From the NCBI RefSeq assembly GCF_011008935.1, contig NZ_JAAIVJ010000001.1:310001-374000 (forward strand): 64,000 nt of DNA, written 5' to 3'. The stretch comes from Tabrizicola oligotrophica (GTDB taxonomy: Bacteria > Pseudomonadota > Alphaproteobacteria > Rhodobacterales > Rhodobacteraceae). Shown here piece by piece: positions 1-7,441 of this stretch. Under the pieces are notes generated by a model, which saw only the letters and a list, made by a program, of their open reading frames with translations, did no database searches and was not told the origin of the DNA. A program made the translations under genes and the position numbers. The stretch's first letter is position 1, and every line of letters starts with the position of its first letter.

Positions 1-283
1 TCAGGGCCTTTTGATGACCGATGATCTGAACATGCAGGCGCTGTCGGGCGATCTGGGCCAGCGCACGCGGGCCGCGATGGCCGCCGGCTGCGACATTGCC
101 CTGCATTGCAAGGGCGACATGGCCGAGATGCTGCAGGTCGCGGCCGAGGCGGGCGACATGCGCCCCGACACGCGCGCGCGGGCCGGAGCAGCGCTGGCCC
201 GGCGCCGCCCGGCCAATTCTGTTGACATTGCCGCCCTTGCGGCCGACCTTGCCGCCATGGGGCAAGGTGCGCTCGATGGCTGA
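1..283 (+). CDS. nagZ: Beta-N-acetylhexosaminidase NagZ, 3' end only
   Basis: The last 93 codons of a gene that begins outside the window, read in the frame that starts at base 2. NagZ (glycoside hydrolase family 3) is a cytosolic enzyme that removes N-acetylglucosamine from anhydro-muropeptides during cell-wall recycling. The run GLLMTDDLNMQALSGD matches the conserved block of NagZ in which the catalytic nucleophile Asp sits, and the rest matches the short C-terminal helical part of the family. Its stop overlaps the start of scpA by 8 bases, so the two are co-transcribed; nagZ-scpA-scpB is a usual order in Rhodobacteraceae. The N-terminal two thirds cannot be judged. Confidence 0.85.
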   Translation, partial: QGLLMTDDLNMQALSGDLGQRTRAAMAAGCDIALHCKGDMAEMLQVAAEAGDMRPDTRARAGAALARRRPANSVDIAALAADLAAMGQGALDG

Positions 284-1076
284 GGCGGGACAAGACGACT
301 GGGGCGGGGTGGAACGCCTGCCGACTGCCGAACGGCTGGAGGCCGAGGCGCTGATCGTCGATGTCGACGGCTTCGAAGGCCCGCTCGACCTGCTGCTGAC
401 GCTGTCGCGCACCCAGAAGGTCGATCTGCGCAAGATCTCGGTCTTGCAGCTCGCCGAGCAATATCTGGAATTTGTCCGCCGCGCCGCCGCGCTGCGCATC
501 GAGCTGGCCGCCGATTATCTGGTGATGGCGGCCTGGCTCGCCTTCCTGAAATCGCGGCTGCTGCTGCCGCCCGAGCCGGGCGAGGAGGGGCCGTCCGCCG
601 AAGACCTCGCCGCGCATCTGGCGTTCCAGCTGGAGCGGCTCCAAGCCATGCGCGAGGCTGCCGCCCGGCTGATGGCACGCGACCAGCTTGGCCGCGATTT
701 CTTTGCCCGCGGCCTGCCCGAAGACATCACCCACACCCGCGACATCACCTATGAGGCGACGCTGCTGGACCTGATGCGCGCCTATGCCCGCATTCGCACC
801 CGCGACGAATTTCGCCCCTATGCCTTTGACCGGCAGGACGTCTACACCATGGAGCAGGCGCTGGAGCGGATGCGCGGGCTTCTGGGCTATGCCGGCGAAT
901 GGTCCGACCTGACTTCTTTCCTGCCCGAGGGCTGGGATGCCTCACCTGCGCGGCGCCGCTCGGCCACCGCCGCGCATTTCGCCGCGGTGCTGGAAATGGC
1001 CAAGCGCGGCCAGATCCGGCTGAAACAGGGCGAGACCTTTGCCCCGATCCTGATCCGAAAGGCCGATGGCGGATGA
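276..1076 (+). CDS. scpA: Segregation and condensation protein ScpA
   Basis: 266 residues. ScpA is the kleisin subunit that bridges the SMC heads in the SMC-ScpAB condensin, which compacts and segregates the chromosome. The block VDVDGFEGPLDLLLTLSRTQ near residue 30 is the signature N-terminal helix region, followed by DLRKISVLQLAEQYLEFV; the C-terminal winged-helix part contains VLEMAKRGQIRLKQ. The ATG at 276 lies inside the nagZ end; the same frame is open further upstream but without family similarity, so the internal start is chosen. The stop overlaps scpB in the arrangement ATGA, indicating translational coupling of partner subunits. Confidence 0.95.
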   Translation: MAEAGQDDWGGVERLPTAERLEAEALIVDVDGFEGPLDLLLTLSRTQKVDLRKISVLQLAEQYLEFVRRAAALRIELAADYLVMAAWLAFLKSRLLLPPEPGEEGPSAEDLAAHLAFQLERLQAMREAAARLMARDQLGRDFFARGLPEDITHTRDITYEATLLDLMRAYARIRTRDEFRPYAFDRQDVYTMEQALERMRGLLGYAGEWSDLTSFLPEGWDASPARRRSATAAHFAAVLEMAKRGQIRLKQGETFAPILIRKADGG

Positions 1077-1717
1077 ATGAGCCGGTAGAACAGTCGCTGT
1101 TCGAAGCCCCGCCGATGGGCGAGCAGGAACGCATGGTCGAGGCGATCCTGTTTGCCAGTGCCGAGGCGGTGACGCTGGCCGACCTCGCGGCCCGGATGCC
1201 GCATGGTTGCGACCCGGCCGAGGCGCTGGTGACGCTGCGCCGCCGCTACGAAGGGCGCGGCGTGCAGATCGTCAAGGTTGGCGATGCCTATGCCTTCCGC
1301 ACGGCCGGCGATCTGGGGTTCCTGATGCAGAAGGAACATGTCGAGCAAAGGAAACTCTCGCGCGCGGCCATCGAAACGCTGGCCATCGTGGCCTATCACC
1401 AGCCGGTGACGCGGGCGGAAATCGAGGAAATCCGGGGGGTCGCGGTGTCGCGCGGCACGATCGACCTGCTGATGGAGCTGGACTGGATTCGCCTTGGCCG
1501 CCGCCGCATGACACCGGGGCGCCCGGTGACCTTTGTCGTCACCGACCATTTCCTTGACCATTTCGGGCTGGAATCGGCGCGTGACCTGCCGGGGCTGAAA
1601 GAGCTGCGCGCGGCCGGGCTGCTGGACAGCCGGCCCTTGCCGATGGGCCTTGGCCAGCCCACATCGGATGAGGAAGACGAAGCCCAGACCGGCCAGAGCG
1701 AACTATTCGAGGACTAA
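1073..1717 (+). CDS. scpB: Segregation and condensation protein ScpB
   Basis: 214 residues. ScpB is the dimeric winged-helix subunit of the SMC-ScpAB complex and binds ScpA. The protein opens with EQERMVEAILFASAEAVTLA and contains the typical SRAAIETLAIVAYHQPVTRA and EIRGVAVSRGTIDLLMELDW blocks of the two winged helices. Its ATG overlaps the scpA stop by 4 bases. The C-terminal tail (about 25 residues, acidic) is variable in this family. The identification is secure from sequence and context. Confidence 0.95.
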   Translation: MNEPVEQSLFEAPPMGEQERMVEAILFASAEAVTLADLAARMPHGCDPAEALVTLRRRYEGRGVQIVKVGDAYAFRTAGDLGFLMQKEHVEQRKLSRAAIETLAIVAYHQPVTRAEIEEIRGVAVSRGTIDLLMELDWIRLGRRRMTPGRPVTFVVTDHFLDHFGLESARDLPGLKELRAAGLLDSRPLPMGLGQPTSDEEDEAQTGQSELFED

Positions 1718-1723
1718 GCCACC

Positions 1724-1927
1724 ATGGACCGCATGCTCCAGCAGCTTCTGAACCGCTTTCTCGGCCGATTGATGAACCGTGCGATTGATACCGGGATCAG
1801 CTTTGTCGCCAACCGCGGCAAGGACCCGGCCCAGATGAGCGATTCCGAACGCCAGCAGGCCCGCGCCGGGCAGGATCTGGCAAAAAAGGCGCGGAAGATG
1901 TCCCGCGCCTCTCGCAAACTGTTCTGA
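1724..1927 (+). CDS. Small basic conserved protein, function unknown
   Basis: 67 residues beginning MDRMLQQLLNRFLGRLMNRA, with a Lys/Arg-rich C-terminus (KKARKMSRASRKLF). It starts 6 bases after the scpB stop, with a GAGGA run about 10 bases upstream of ATG, so it is probably the last gene of the nagZ-scpAB transcription unit. The first 20 residues could form an amphipathic helix. In many relatives the position after scpB holds twin-arginine translocase genes, but this protein is not TatA: it lacks the hydrophobic N-terminal segment and FGxxK motif. No function can be given; being highly basic it might bind nucleic acid or membrane, which is only a guess. Confidence 0.7.
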   Translation: MDRMLQQLLNRFLGRLMNRAIDTGISFVANRGKDPAQMSDSERQQARAGQDLAKKARKMSRASRKLF

Positions 1928-1985
1928 TCGGGCGCCTTGTCGCCGCCGCCGCCGCTCTTCGGCGGGGCGGCGCGCGAGGAGGAGC

Positions 1986-2966
1986 TTAGCCCCGGCCGCG
2001 ACGGCCGCCGCGACGGCCGCCGGCGGCTTGGCTGGCCGCAGACGAGGCTTCGGCAAAGGTCATGCCGCCTTCGACTGCTTCCAGAACCTTGGCAAAGCGG
2101 ATCCACTCACCACCGTTGGCGTCGTGGTTCATCAGGAAGTTGGCGGCGCGGATCGCCTCCATCTCCTGCTGGCGCACCGGGTTCATGATCGCGCTGGTCA
2201 TGCCGGCGCCAATCGCCATCGGCAGGAAGGCGCCGTTGATGCCGTGACGGTGCGGCAGGCCGAAGGAGATGTTCGAGGCGCCGCAGGTGGTGTTGACGCC
2301 CAGCTCCTCACGCAGGCGGCGCACCAGTGCAAACACCTGCTGACCGGCCGAGGCCATGGCGCCGACCGGCATGACCAGCGGGTCGACCACGATGTCATGC
2401 GCCGGGATGCCGAAATCGGCAGCGCGCTCGACGATCTTTTTCGCCACGGCAAAGCGGACATCGGGATCGGGCGAGATGCCGGTGTCGTCGTTGGAAATTG
2501 CCACGACCGGCACGTTGTATTTCTTCACCAGCGGCAGGACCAGTTCCATCCGCTCTTCCTCACCCGTCACCGAGTTCAAGAGCGGCCGGCCTTCGCAGGC
2601 CATCAGACCGGCTTCCAGCGCACCGGGAACCGAGCTGTCGATGCACAGCGGCACGTCGACAGTCTGCTGCACGATCTCGATCAGCGCCTTCATCAAGGGC
2701 GGCTCGACAAAGTTGTTGTCGGCATAGCGCGGGTCTTGCGCCATCTTGTTGGTGAAGACCGCGCCCGAGTTGATGTCGAGGATGGTCGCACCGCAGGCAA
2801 CCTGTTCCAGCGCGTCCTTGATGACGGTCTCGAAATTGCCGGCCTCAAGCTCGGCCGCCAGCTTCTTGCGGCCGGTGGGGTTGATGCGCTCGCCGATCAC
2901 GGCGAAGGGTTCGTCAAAACCGATGATGACGGTTTTCGTTTTGGATTCAACAACGGTGCGGGTCAT
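1986..2966 (-). CDS. Methyltetrahydrofolate:corrinoid methyltransferase (pterin-binding)
   Basis: 326 residues. A pterin-binding TIM-barrel enzyme of the MeTr/MetH-pterin-domain type, which moves a methyl group between methyl-tetrahydrofolate and a corrinoid protein. The block AVIGERINPTGRKKLAAEL near residue 24, then ILDINSGAV, PLCIDSS and NSVTGEEER, are family landmarks. It is the third gene of a minus-strand operon with the MetF-like gene 15 bases upstream. In several Rhodobacterales methionine synthase is split into separate proteins and this would be the pterin-binding part; homocysteine-binding and B12-binding partners are not in the window. The end carries an unusual Gly/Arg tail (GGRRGGRRGRG) encoded by a short tandem repeat. 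A role in methylamine or betaine demethylation is possible. Confidence 0.88.
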   Translation of the reverse strand: MTRTVVESKTKTVIIGFDEPFAVIGERINPTGRKKLAAELEAGNFETVIKDALEQVACGATILDINSGAVFTNKMAQDPRYADNNFVEPPLMKALIEIVQQTVDVPLCIDSSVPGALEAGLMACEGRPLLNSVTGEEERMELVLPLVKKYNVPVVAISNDDTGISPDPDVRFAVAKKIVERAADFGIPAHDIVVDPLVMPVGAMASAGQQVFALVRRLREELGVNTTCGASNISFGLPHRHGINGAFLPMAIGAGMTSAIMNPVRQQEMEAIRAANFLMNHDANGGEWIRFAKVLEAVEGGMTFAEASSAASQAAGGRRGGRRGRG

Positions 2967-2981
2967 TCTTCAACCTTTTTC

Positions 2982-3902
2982 TTAAGCGTTAGCAGGCACG
3001 CCCGAGGCGCCGCCATTGTCAGTCACCCATTGGGCATTGGTCTTGATGCCGCCCAAGGGGAAGAAGTGGACCTGTTCGATGCCGAAGCCGGGGTTTTTCG
3101 CCTTGTGCGCGGCCAGATCGGCGACGAACTCGGTCGGCTCGTAGGGCAGGAGAAGCTTGGTCACATCCATCGCCCGCTTTTGCAGCACGCGCAAGGAGGC
3201 GCCGACGCCGCAGGAAATCGCGAACTTGATGAGCGTCTGCAGCTTGGCCGGGCCGGCGACCCCGATATGCACCGGCAGCTTGATGCCTTCGGCTGCCAGA
3301 CGGTCAACCCAGGCGATCACCGGGGCGGCCTCAAAGCAGAACTGGGTGGCCATGGCGATCTTGGCATCGCTGCGCTCGGCAAAGGCCGATTTCCAGCGCG
3401 CCGCTTCCATCACCATCTTGTCCGAGCCGTCGGGGTCGATGTCCTTGTTGCCTTCCGGGTGGCCGGCGACGTTCAGCCGCTCAAAGCCGGCGAAGGCGCC
3501 CGATTCCAGCAGTTGCATCGAGGTGGCATAGTTGCCGACCGGAGTGGCAACGCCGCCAGCGAGCAAGAGGCCCTGATTGACGCCGACATCCTTGTAGCGG
3601 CCGACCCAATCCACCAGCGTCGCCTTGTCCTTGATGATGCGCGCCGGGAAGTGCGGCATCACGTCAAAGCCCTCGGCGCCGATGCGCTTGGCGGTCGCCA
3701 CCATGTCCTCGATCGGGGTGCCGTCGATATGGGCGATATAGACGCGGGTGCCTTTCGGCAGGAGGGCGCGGAAATCCTCCACCTTTTCGGCGGTGCGCGG
3801 CATAACTTCGATGGAATAGCCCTTCAGGAAGGCCTCCATCTCGGCGGCCTGCGCGCCGGTCGCAGATTCCTTGGTGTCCTTGCGGAAGAAACTCAGGGCC
3901 AT
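2982..3902 (-). CDS. Methylenetetrahydrofolate reductase (MetF family)
   Basis: 306 residues, about the usual length of single-domain MetF. The family reduces 5,10-methylene-THF to 5-methyl-THF on FAD. Visible family blocks are YSIEVMPRTAEKVEDF at residue 29, HFPARII, GVATPVGNYATSMQLL, FERLNVAGHPEGN, ATQFCFEAAPVIAWVDRL and LPVHIGVAGPAKLQTLIKFA. It begins with a good AGGAGA ribosome site 23 bases after the preceding Virulence_fact gene and is followed after 15 bases by the methyltransferase, so methyl-THF made here could be handed directly to that enzyme. It diverges from classical E. coli MetF, so reaction direction (reductive or oxidative) is inferred only. Confidence 0.85.
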   Translation of the reverse strand: MALSFFRKDTKESATGAQAAEMEAFLKGYSIEVMPRTAEKVEDFRALLPKGTRVYIAHIDGTPIEDMVATAKRIGAEGFDVMPHFPARIIKDKATLVDWVGRYKDVGVNQGLLLAGGVATPVGNYATSMQLLESGAFAGFERLNVAGHPEGNKDIDPDGSDKMVMEAARWKSAFAERSDAKIAMATQFCFEAAPVIAWVDRLAAEGIKLPVHIGVAGPAKLQTLIKFAISCGVGASLRVLQKRAMDVTKLLLPYEPTEFVADLAAHKAKNPGFGIEQVHFFPLGGIKTNAQWVTDNGGASGVPANA

Positions 3903-3925
3903 GTGGCTCTCCTAGACTTGGCTCC

Positions 3926-4228
3926 TCAGGCTTGCGCCCAGCCTTCGTTGGCAATCAGCGCTTTCAGGCGCTCGGTGTCGTATTCGGCTTCCAGATCGGC
4001 GGCGATCCTGTCGGCCACCTCCTCCTGTTCGCCCTCAACCTCATAGGGGGTCGCCTTGCGCCATTCCGCCAGATAGGCGTCGGCATCCTTGGCGCCGATC
4101 TTCATGGCGCAGCGGTCAATGGCCTGTTCGAAGCGTTCCGAAAGCTGCTTTTTCGCGCCCCGGCGGCCTTTTCCGGCAATCACCTGGGCGGGAATGTCGC
4201 GCCAGTAGACGATGACAACTTCGGCCAT
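3926..4228 (-). CDS. Virulence_fact-family protein (PF13769-like), first gene of one-carbon operon
   Basis: 100 residues starting MAEVVIVYWRDIPAQVIAGK. The start at 4228 is preferred over the longer frame because an AGGGGA ribosome site lies 10 bases upstream and the family begins with this strand-forming block. The small protein is rich in Glu/Ala helices (VADRIAADLEAEYDTERLKAL) and matches the poorly characterised family named 'virulence factor' in databases. It leads an operon with a MetF-like reductase and a methyl-THF:corrinoid methyltransferase, which suggests a role in folate- or corrinoid-dependent methyl transfer rather than virulence. That role is inferred from context only. Confidence 0.75.
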   Translation of the reverse strand: MAEVVIVYWRDIPAQVIAGKGRRGAKKQLSERFEQAIDRCAMKIGAKDADAYLAEWRKATPYEVEGEQEEVADRIAADLEAEYDTERLKALIANEGWAQA

Positions 4229-4529
4229 TGCGGCTGATTCCCCTGTAAGTTCAACCCCGGTTCTAGTCGCCTGCTTGCGACAGGCAGGGTCGGTTTTCGA
4301 CATGACGCGCGGCGGATGCGACCCCCGCGCCGGAAGGCCCCGGCTGGACCGCTCTTGCCGGCGCGAAAATAGGCCGGTTCTGCCGCTCTCGCCAGTCTGC
4401 GAGCGACCTGTGATGACGCGAAGTTTTCAAGATCATCTTGCGCGGCATTTCATGACCGGGAGGGGGCAGGGCGCTTGCACGGTCCCCGGTTTGCGCATAC
4501 CTTCGGGACAACCACGTATGGAGGGCGAC
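4229..4529. other. Divergent intergenic region between one-carbon operon and ppx
   Basis: 301 bases with no supportable gene. It must hold the leftward promoter of the Virulence_fact-metF-methyltransferase operon and the rightward promoter of the Ppx/GppA gene. A candidate rightward promoter is listed separately. No riboswitch fold that I can recognise (SAM, SAH or cobalamin) is visible, though a covariance search would be needed to exclude one. Confidence 0.5.
4475..4503 (+). promoter_or_regulatory. Candidate promoter for ppx-rlmE
   Basis: TTGCAC (4475-4480) and TACCTT (4498-4503) are separated by 17 bases, close to a housekeeping -35/-10 pair although the -10 is weak. The implied start of transcription, near 4510, is about 20 bases before the ppx ATG. 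Inference from spacing only. Confidence 0.35.
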
Positions 4530-5666
4530 ATGACGCCCGAGCGTCCCCGAGGGGCGGACGCCAAGAAAGCTGCGGTCGAGGCTCCGAAAGGTGCTTCCCG
4601 CAAGGCTTTGCCGTCAGCCCCTGACACAGCCACGGCCGGGCTTTATGCCGCCGTGGACCTTGGCACGAATTCGTGCCGCATGCTGATTGCCCGGCCAGCG
4701 GGCAACCAGTTTCAGGTCTTGGACAGTTTCTCCAAGGCGGTGCATCTGGGCGCGGGGCTGGAGGCCTCGGGCAAGTTGTCGCATGCCTCGATGGGGCGCA
4801 CGCTGCAGGCGTTGCGGATCTGCCAGAAGAAGATCGAGTCCCATGGCGTCGGCCGGATGCGGCTGGTGGCGACCGAGGCCTGCCGCCGCGCCCGCAACGC
4901 GCGCGACTTCATGCGGCAGGTGAAGCGCGAGACCGGGCTGCATGTGGAAATCATTCCGGCCGAGGAAGAGGCGCGGCTGGCGGTGATTTCCTGTGCGCCG
5001 CTGGTCAACCGCTCGACCGAGCAATTGCTGGTGGTCGACATCGGCGGCGGGTCAACCGAACTGGTCTGGGTGGACCTGTCGGCAGTTGCACCGGAAAACC
5101 GGGGCCGGGCGATCATGGGCCTGCACCGCGGCTTTTCCGGCCAGCCCGAAGGCGGGGCGCGGGTGGTGGACTGGATCTCGGTTCCCTTGGGCGTTGCCAC
5201 GCTGAAGGACCAGTTCCAGGACGTCGAGGACGACTCGGCGCGCTTTGCCCTGATGTCGTGGTTCTTCGAGGAAAACCTTTCGGCCTTCAGCCCCTACAAC
5301 GCCGCCCAGCCGCGCGAGGGGTTCCAGATCATCGGCACTTCGGGCACGGTGACCACAGTGGCGGCCAGCTTCCTCAACCTGCGCCGCTATGACCGCACCA
5401 AGGTCGATGGCTTGCAGATGACCTCGGACCAGATCGACCTGGTGATCCGCGAATACCTTGCCCTTGGTCCCGAAGGCCGCCGCAGCGATCCGCGCATCGG
5501 CCGCGACCGCCACACGCTCATCATGCCCGGCGCGGCTATCCTTCAGGCGCTGATGCGGATATGGCCGACGGATCGTCTCTCGGTGGCCGACCGCGGCCTG
5601 CGCGAGGGACTGCTTTATGCGCAGATGAACGCCGACGGCATTCTGGAAGACGGACCCTATCTATGA
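4530..5666 (+). CDS. Ppx/GppA exopolyphosphatase family protein
   Basis: 378 residues. Ppx/GppA enzymes belong to the ASKHA (sugar kinase/actin) superfamily and hydrolyse polyphosphate or pppGpp. The block [19 protein letters not shown] at about residue 36 is the phosphate-1 motif, [15 protein letters not shown] is phosphate-2, and [16 protein letters not shown] is the adenosine/phosphate-binding block. The ATG at 4530 has GGAGGG 5 bases upstream; an in-frame ATG at 4518 is less well placed. The first 30 residues are charged and low-complexity. The stop overlaps rlmE as ATGA, a linkage common in this family of bacteria. Polyphosphatase and pppGpp hydrolase activity cannot be separated from sequence alone. 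Confidence 0.88.
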   Translation: MTPERPRGADAKKAAVEAPKGASRKALPSAPDTATAGLYAAVDLGTNSCRMLIARPAGNQFQVLDSFSKAVHLGAGLEASGKLSHASMGRTLQALRICQKKIESHGVGRMRLVATEACRRARNARDFMRQVKRETGLHVEIIPAEEEARLAVISCAPLVNRSTEQLLVVDIGGGSTELVWVDLSAVAPENRGRAIMGLHRGFSGQPEGGARVVDWISVPLGVATLKDQFQDVEDDSARFALMSWFFEENLSAFSPYNAAQPREGFQIIGTSGTVTTVAASFLNLRRYDRTKVDGLQMTSDQIDLVIREYLALGPEGRRSDPRIGRDRHTLIMPGAAILQALMRIWPTDRLSVADRGLREGLLYAQMNADGILEDGPYL

Positions 5667-6430
5667 CCGAAAAACCCACCTCCGGCAAAAACACCTCGGG
5701 GCGCGGCCAGCGCGATCTGCGGGTGCGGGTGAAAACCGCCAAGGGGCGCAAGCTCTCGTCGACGCTGTGGCTGGAGCGGCAGCTGAATGACCCCTACGTC
5801 CAGCGCGCCAAGCGCGAGGGCTATCGTGGCCGCGCCGCCTTCAAGATCATGGAGCTGGACGACCGCTATGGCTTCCTGAAACCGGGCGCGCGGGTGGTTG
5901 ACCTTGGCTGCGCGCCGGGGGGCTGGTGTCAGGTGGCGGCGGCGCGGGTCAACGCGCTGGGGCAGAACCCGAAAAAGCCGGTCGGCACCATTCTGGGCGT
6001 CGATCTGCAAGAGGTGGAGCCGATCGCCGGCTGCGACATCCACCAGCTCGATTTTCTGGACGAGGATGCCGACGACAAGGTGAAGGGCTGGCTCGGGGGC
6101 CGTGCCGATGTGGTGATGTCGGACATGGCGGCGGCCGCCTCGGGCCACAAGGGCACCGACCATTTGCGCATCGTGGCGCTGATCGAGGCGGCGCTGGCCT
6201 TTGCCTTCGACGTGCTGGAAGAGGGCGGCACCTTTGTCGCCAAGGTGCTGGCGGGGGGCGCGGAAAACGAGATGCAGGCGCTGCTGAAGCGGTCGTTCCG
6301 CAAGGTGGCGAACGTGAAGCCGCCGTCAAGCCGGGCCGACAGTTCCGAGAAATTCGTCGTCGCCATGGGGTTCCGGGGGCGGGCAGAGGACCCGCGGGAC
6401 GAAGACCCGCATCCCGAGGCCGAGGACTGA
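5663..6430 (+). CDS. rlmE: 23S rRNA (uridine-2552-2'-O) methyltransferase RlmE (FtsJ/RrmJ)
   Basis: 255 residues. RlmE uses S-adenosylmethionine to 2'-O-methylate U2552 in the A-loop of 23S rRNA during late large-subunit assembly. The SAM-binding motif [15 protein letters not shown] is clear and the K-D-K-E catalytic tetrad is visible: Lys in [11 protein letters not shown], Asp in DVVMSDMAA, Lys in GTFVAKVL and Glu in [12 protein letters not shown]. It is about 45 residues longer than the E. coli enzyme, with a basic N-terminal extension ([17 protein letters not shown]) common in Alphaproteobacteria and an acidic C-terminal tail. It overlaps ppx by 4 bases. Confidence 0.95.
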   Translation: MTEKPTSGKNTSGRGQRDLRVRVKTAKGRKLSSTLWLERQLNDPYVQRAKREGYRGRAAFKIMELDDRYGFLKPGARVVDLGCAPGGWCQVAAARVNALGQNPKKPVGTILGVDLQEVEPIAGCDIHQLDFLDEDADDKVKGWLGGRADVVMSDMAAAASGHKGTDHLRIVALIEAALAFAFDVLEEGGTFVAKVLAGGAENEMQALLKRSFRKVANVKPPSSRADSSEKFVVAMGFRGRAEDPRDEDPHPEAED

Positions 6431-6468
6431 TCGCCCCACCGAAACAGTGGCGTTGTGCTGCACCATGC

Positions 6469-6490
6469 AAAAGGGCGCCGCGCGGCGCCC
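6469..6490 (-). terminator. Hairpin terminator for the M15-type peptidase gene
   Basis: A GC-only dyad at 6473-6490 (GGGCGCCG/CGGCGCCC). Read on the minus strand it is followed by TTTT (6472-6469), so it fits an intrinsic terminator of the leftward gene ending at 6522; it also lies after rlmE on the other strand. Confidence 0.6.
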
Positions 6491-6521
6491 CTGAATAAGC
6501 GGAATCTTGCCGATGGGCGGC

Positions 6522-7091
6522 TCAGCCGCCCCAGGTGCGCACCGGACCGCAGTCCATATGCACGAAGTTCGACCGCGAGTAGGTGCCGACGCCGCCGCCC
6601 GAGCAGGTCTTGGCCGCGCGGGCCATCTGGCCGACCGAGCGCGACTTCAGCCGCAGGTCCGCCGCCTGGCCCTTCATGTGCAGCGAGTTCTTGGCAACCC
6701 CGCCCGACTTTGAGCGCAGCATGGCGTTGGTCTCGGGGCTGCGATAGCCCGACAAGAGCATGTAGGGTTCGTTCACGTCCATCAGCCGATGCGCCGCCGC
6801 CATCACGTCGAAATTGCGCGGGTCCATCCTGAAGGTCTTGCTGTTGCGCCAGTCGCGCATGAAGTGATTGATTTCCTTCAAAACTTCGGGAATGTACTCG
6901 CCCTCGACCCAATAGATCGTGTCGATGCTTTCGCCGGTTCGGCCCGAATACATCCGGATGCGGCGAATGTCGCCGGCGCCCTTGAGATATCCCGCGGTTG
7001 CTGTGAAGGCCGGGGCGGCGACAATCGCCGTGGCAGCAAAGGCACCAAGCAGCCCACGCCGCGTGAATCCGTTCGAAGATATGATCGCCAT
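6522..7091 (-). CDS. Tat-exported DUF882/YcbK-type M15 peptidoglycan peptidase
   Basis: 189 residues. An N-terminal twin-arginine signal (FTRRGLLGAFAATAIVAAPAF) targets the protein to the periplasm. The rest matches the DUF882/YcbK family, related to M15 D-Ala-D-Ala endo/carboxypeptidases such as MepK. Zinc ligands are in place: His138 and Asp145 in SLHMKGQAADLRL, His178 in FVHMD. The SGYRSPETNAMLR block is the usual substrate-side loop. Transcribed divergently from an L,D-transpeptidase; enzymes of this family cleave L,D (mDap-mDap) crosslinks, so the divergent pair could make and cut the same bond. That pairing is inference; the family assignment is firm. Confidence 0.88.
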   Translation of the reverse strand: MAIISSNGFTRRGLLGAFAATAIVAAPAFTATAGYLKGAGDIRRIRMYSGRTGESIDTIYWVEGEYIPEVLKEINHFMRDWRNSKTFRMDPRNFDVMAAAHRLMDVNEPYMLLSGYRSPETNAMLRSKSGGVAKNSLHMKGQAADLRLKSRSVGQMARAAKTCSGGGVGTYSRSNFVHMDCGPVRTWGG

Positions 7092-7300
7092 TCTGTGCGC
7101 CTGTCCCGTCGCTGGTCTTCGACCGCCTGTGCCGGCGGTTCGTTTCGCTACTCATCCCCAAGTGCAAGGCCGTTATGGCACAAACAGCATCAGGACCAAA
7201 GCAAAGAATGACCGCCTCGGGCCGACCTTCGACCGCATCGGCAAATTTTTGCTGAATCCGCCCGCCGGCATCGGAGCAAATCTGCCCGGCATTTGATTGA

Positions 7301-7314
7301 TTGCCCGCGGGCAA
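7301..7314. promoter_or_regulatory. Perfect 14-bp palindrome, operator candidate
   Basis: TTGCCCGCGGGCAA equals its own reverse complement. It lies about 50 bases upstream of the candidate -35 of the L,D-transpeptidase and could be a repressor or activator site for one or both divergent genes. No regulator gene is adjacent. Confidence 0.35.
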
Positions 7315-7364
7315 CAATGAAAGGGCCCGGACGCGCGGCGCACATCGGCCTTTGCGGGGCTTTG

Positions 7365-7393
7365 TTTACACTTTGCCGAATTTCGCCGACAAT
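7365..7393 (+). promoter_or_regulatory. Candidate promoter of the L,D-transpeptidase gene
   Basis: TTTACA (7365-7370, 5 of 6 to the -35 consensus), a 17-base spacer, and GACAAT (7388-7393, 4 of 6 to the -10). The predicted transcript starts about 40 bases before the GTG start at 7442. Confidence 0.5.
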
Positions 7394-7441
7394 ATCCCAT
7401 CGGAACAGGCGATCAGGGCTGACCGCCGCGAAAGGATTGAA

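Larger units (their letters stand above)
7092..7441. other. 350-bp divergent intergenic region, M15 peptidase / L,D-transpeptidase
   Basis: No coding sequence that I can support. It contains a perfect 14-bp palindrome (7301-7314) and a good rightward promoter candidate (7365-7393), both listed separately. The leftward promoter of the peptidase must lie in the left half but I cannot point to it. Confidence 0.5.

Noticed and set aside
2028-4046. Plus-strand open frame of about 670 codons
   Set aside because: Antisense to the methyltransferase and MetF-like genes; composition typical of a shadow frame.
4229-4529. Methionine- or B12-related riboswitch before the one-carbon operon
   Set aside because: No conserved riboswitch core was recognisable by eye; a covariance search would be needed, so it is not claimed.
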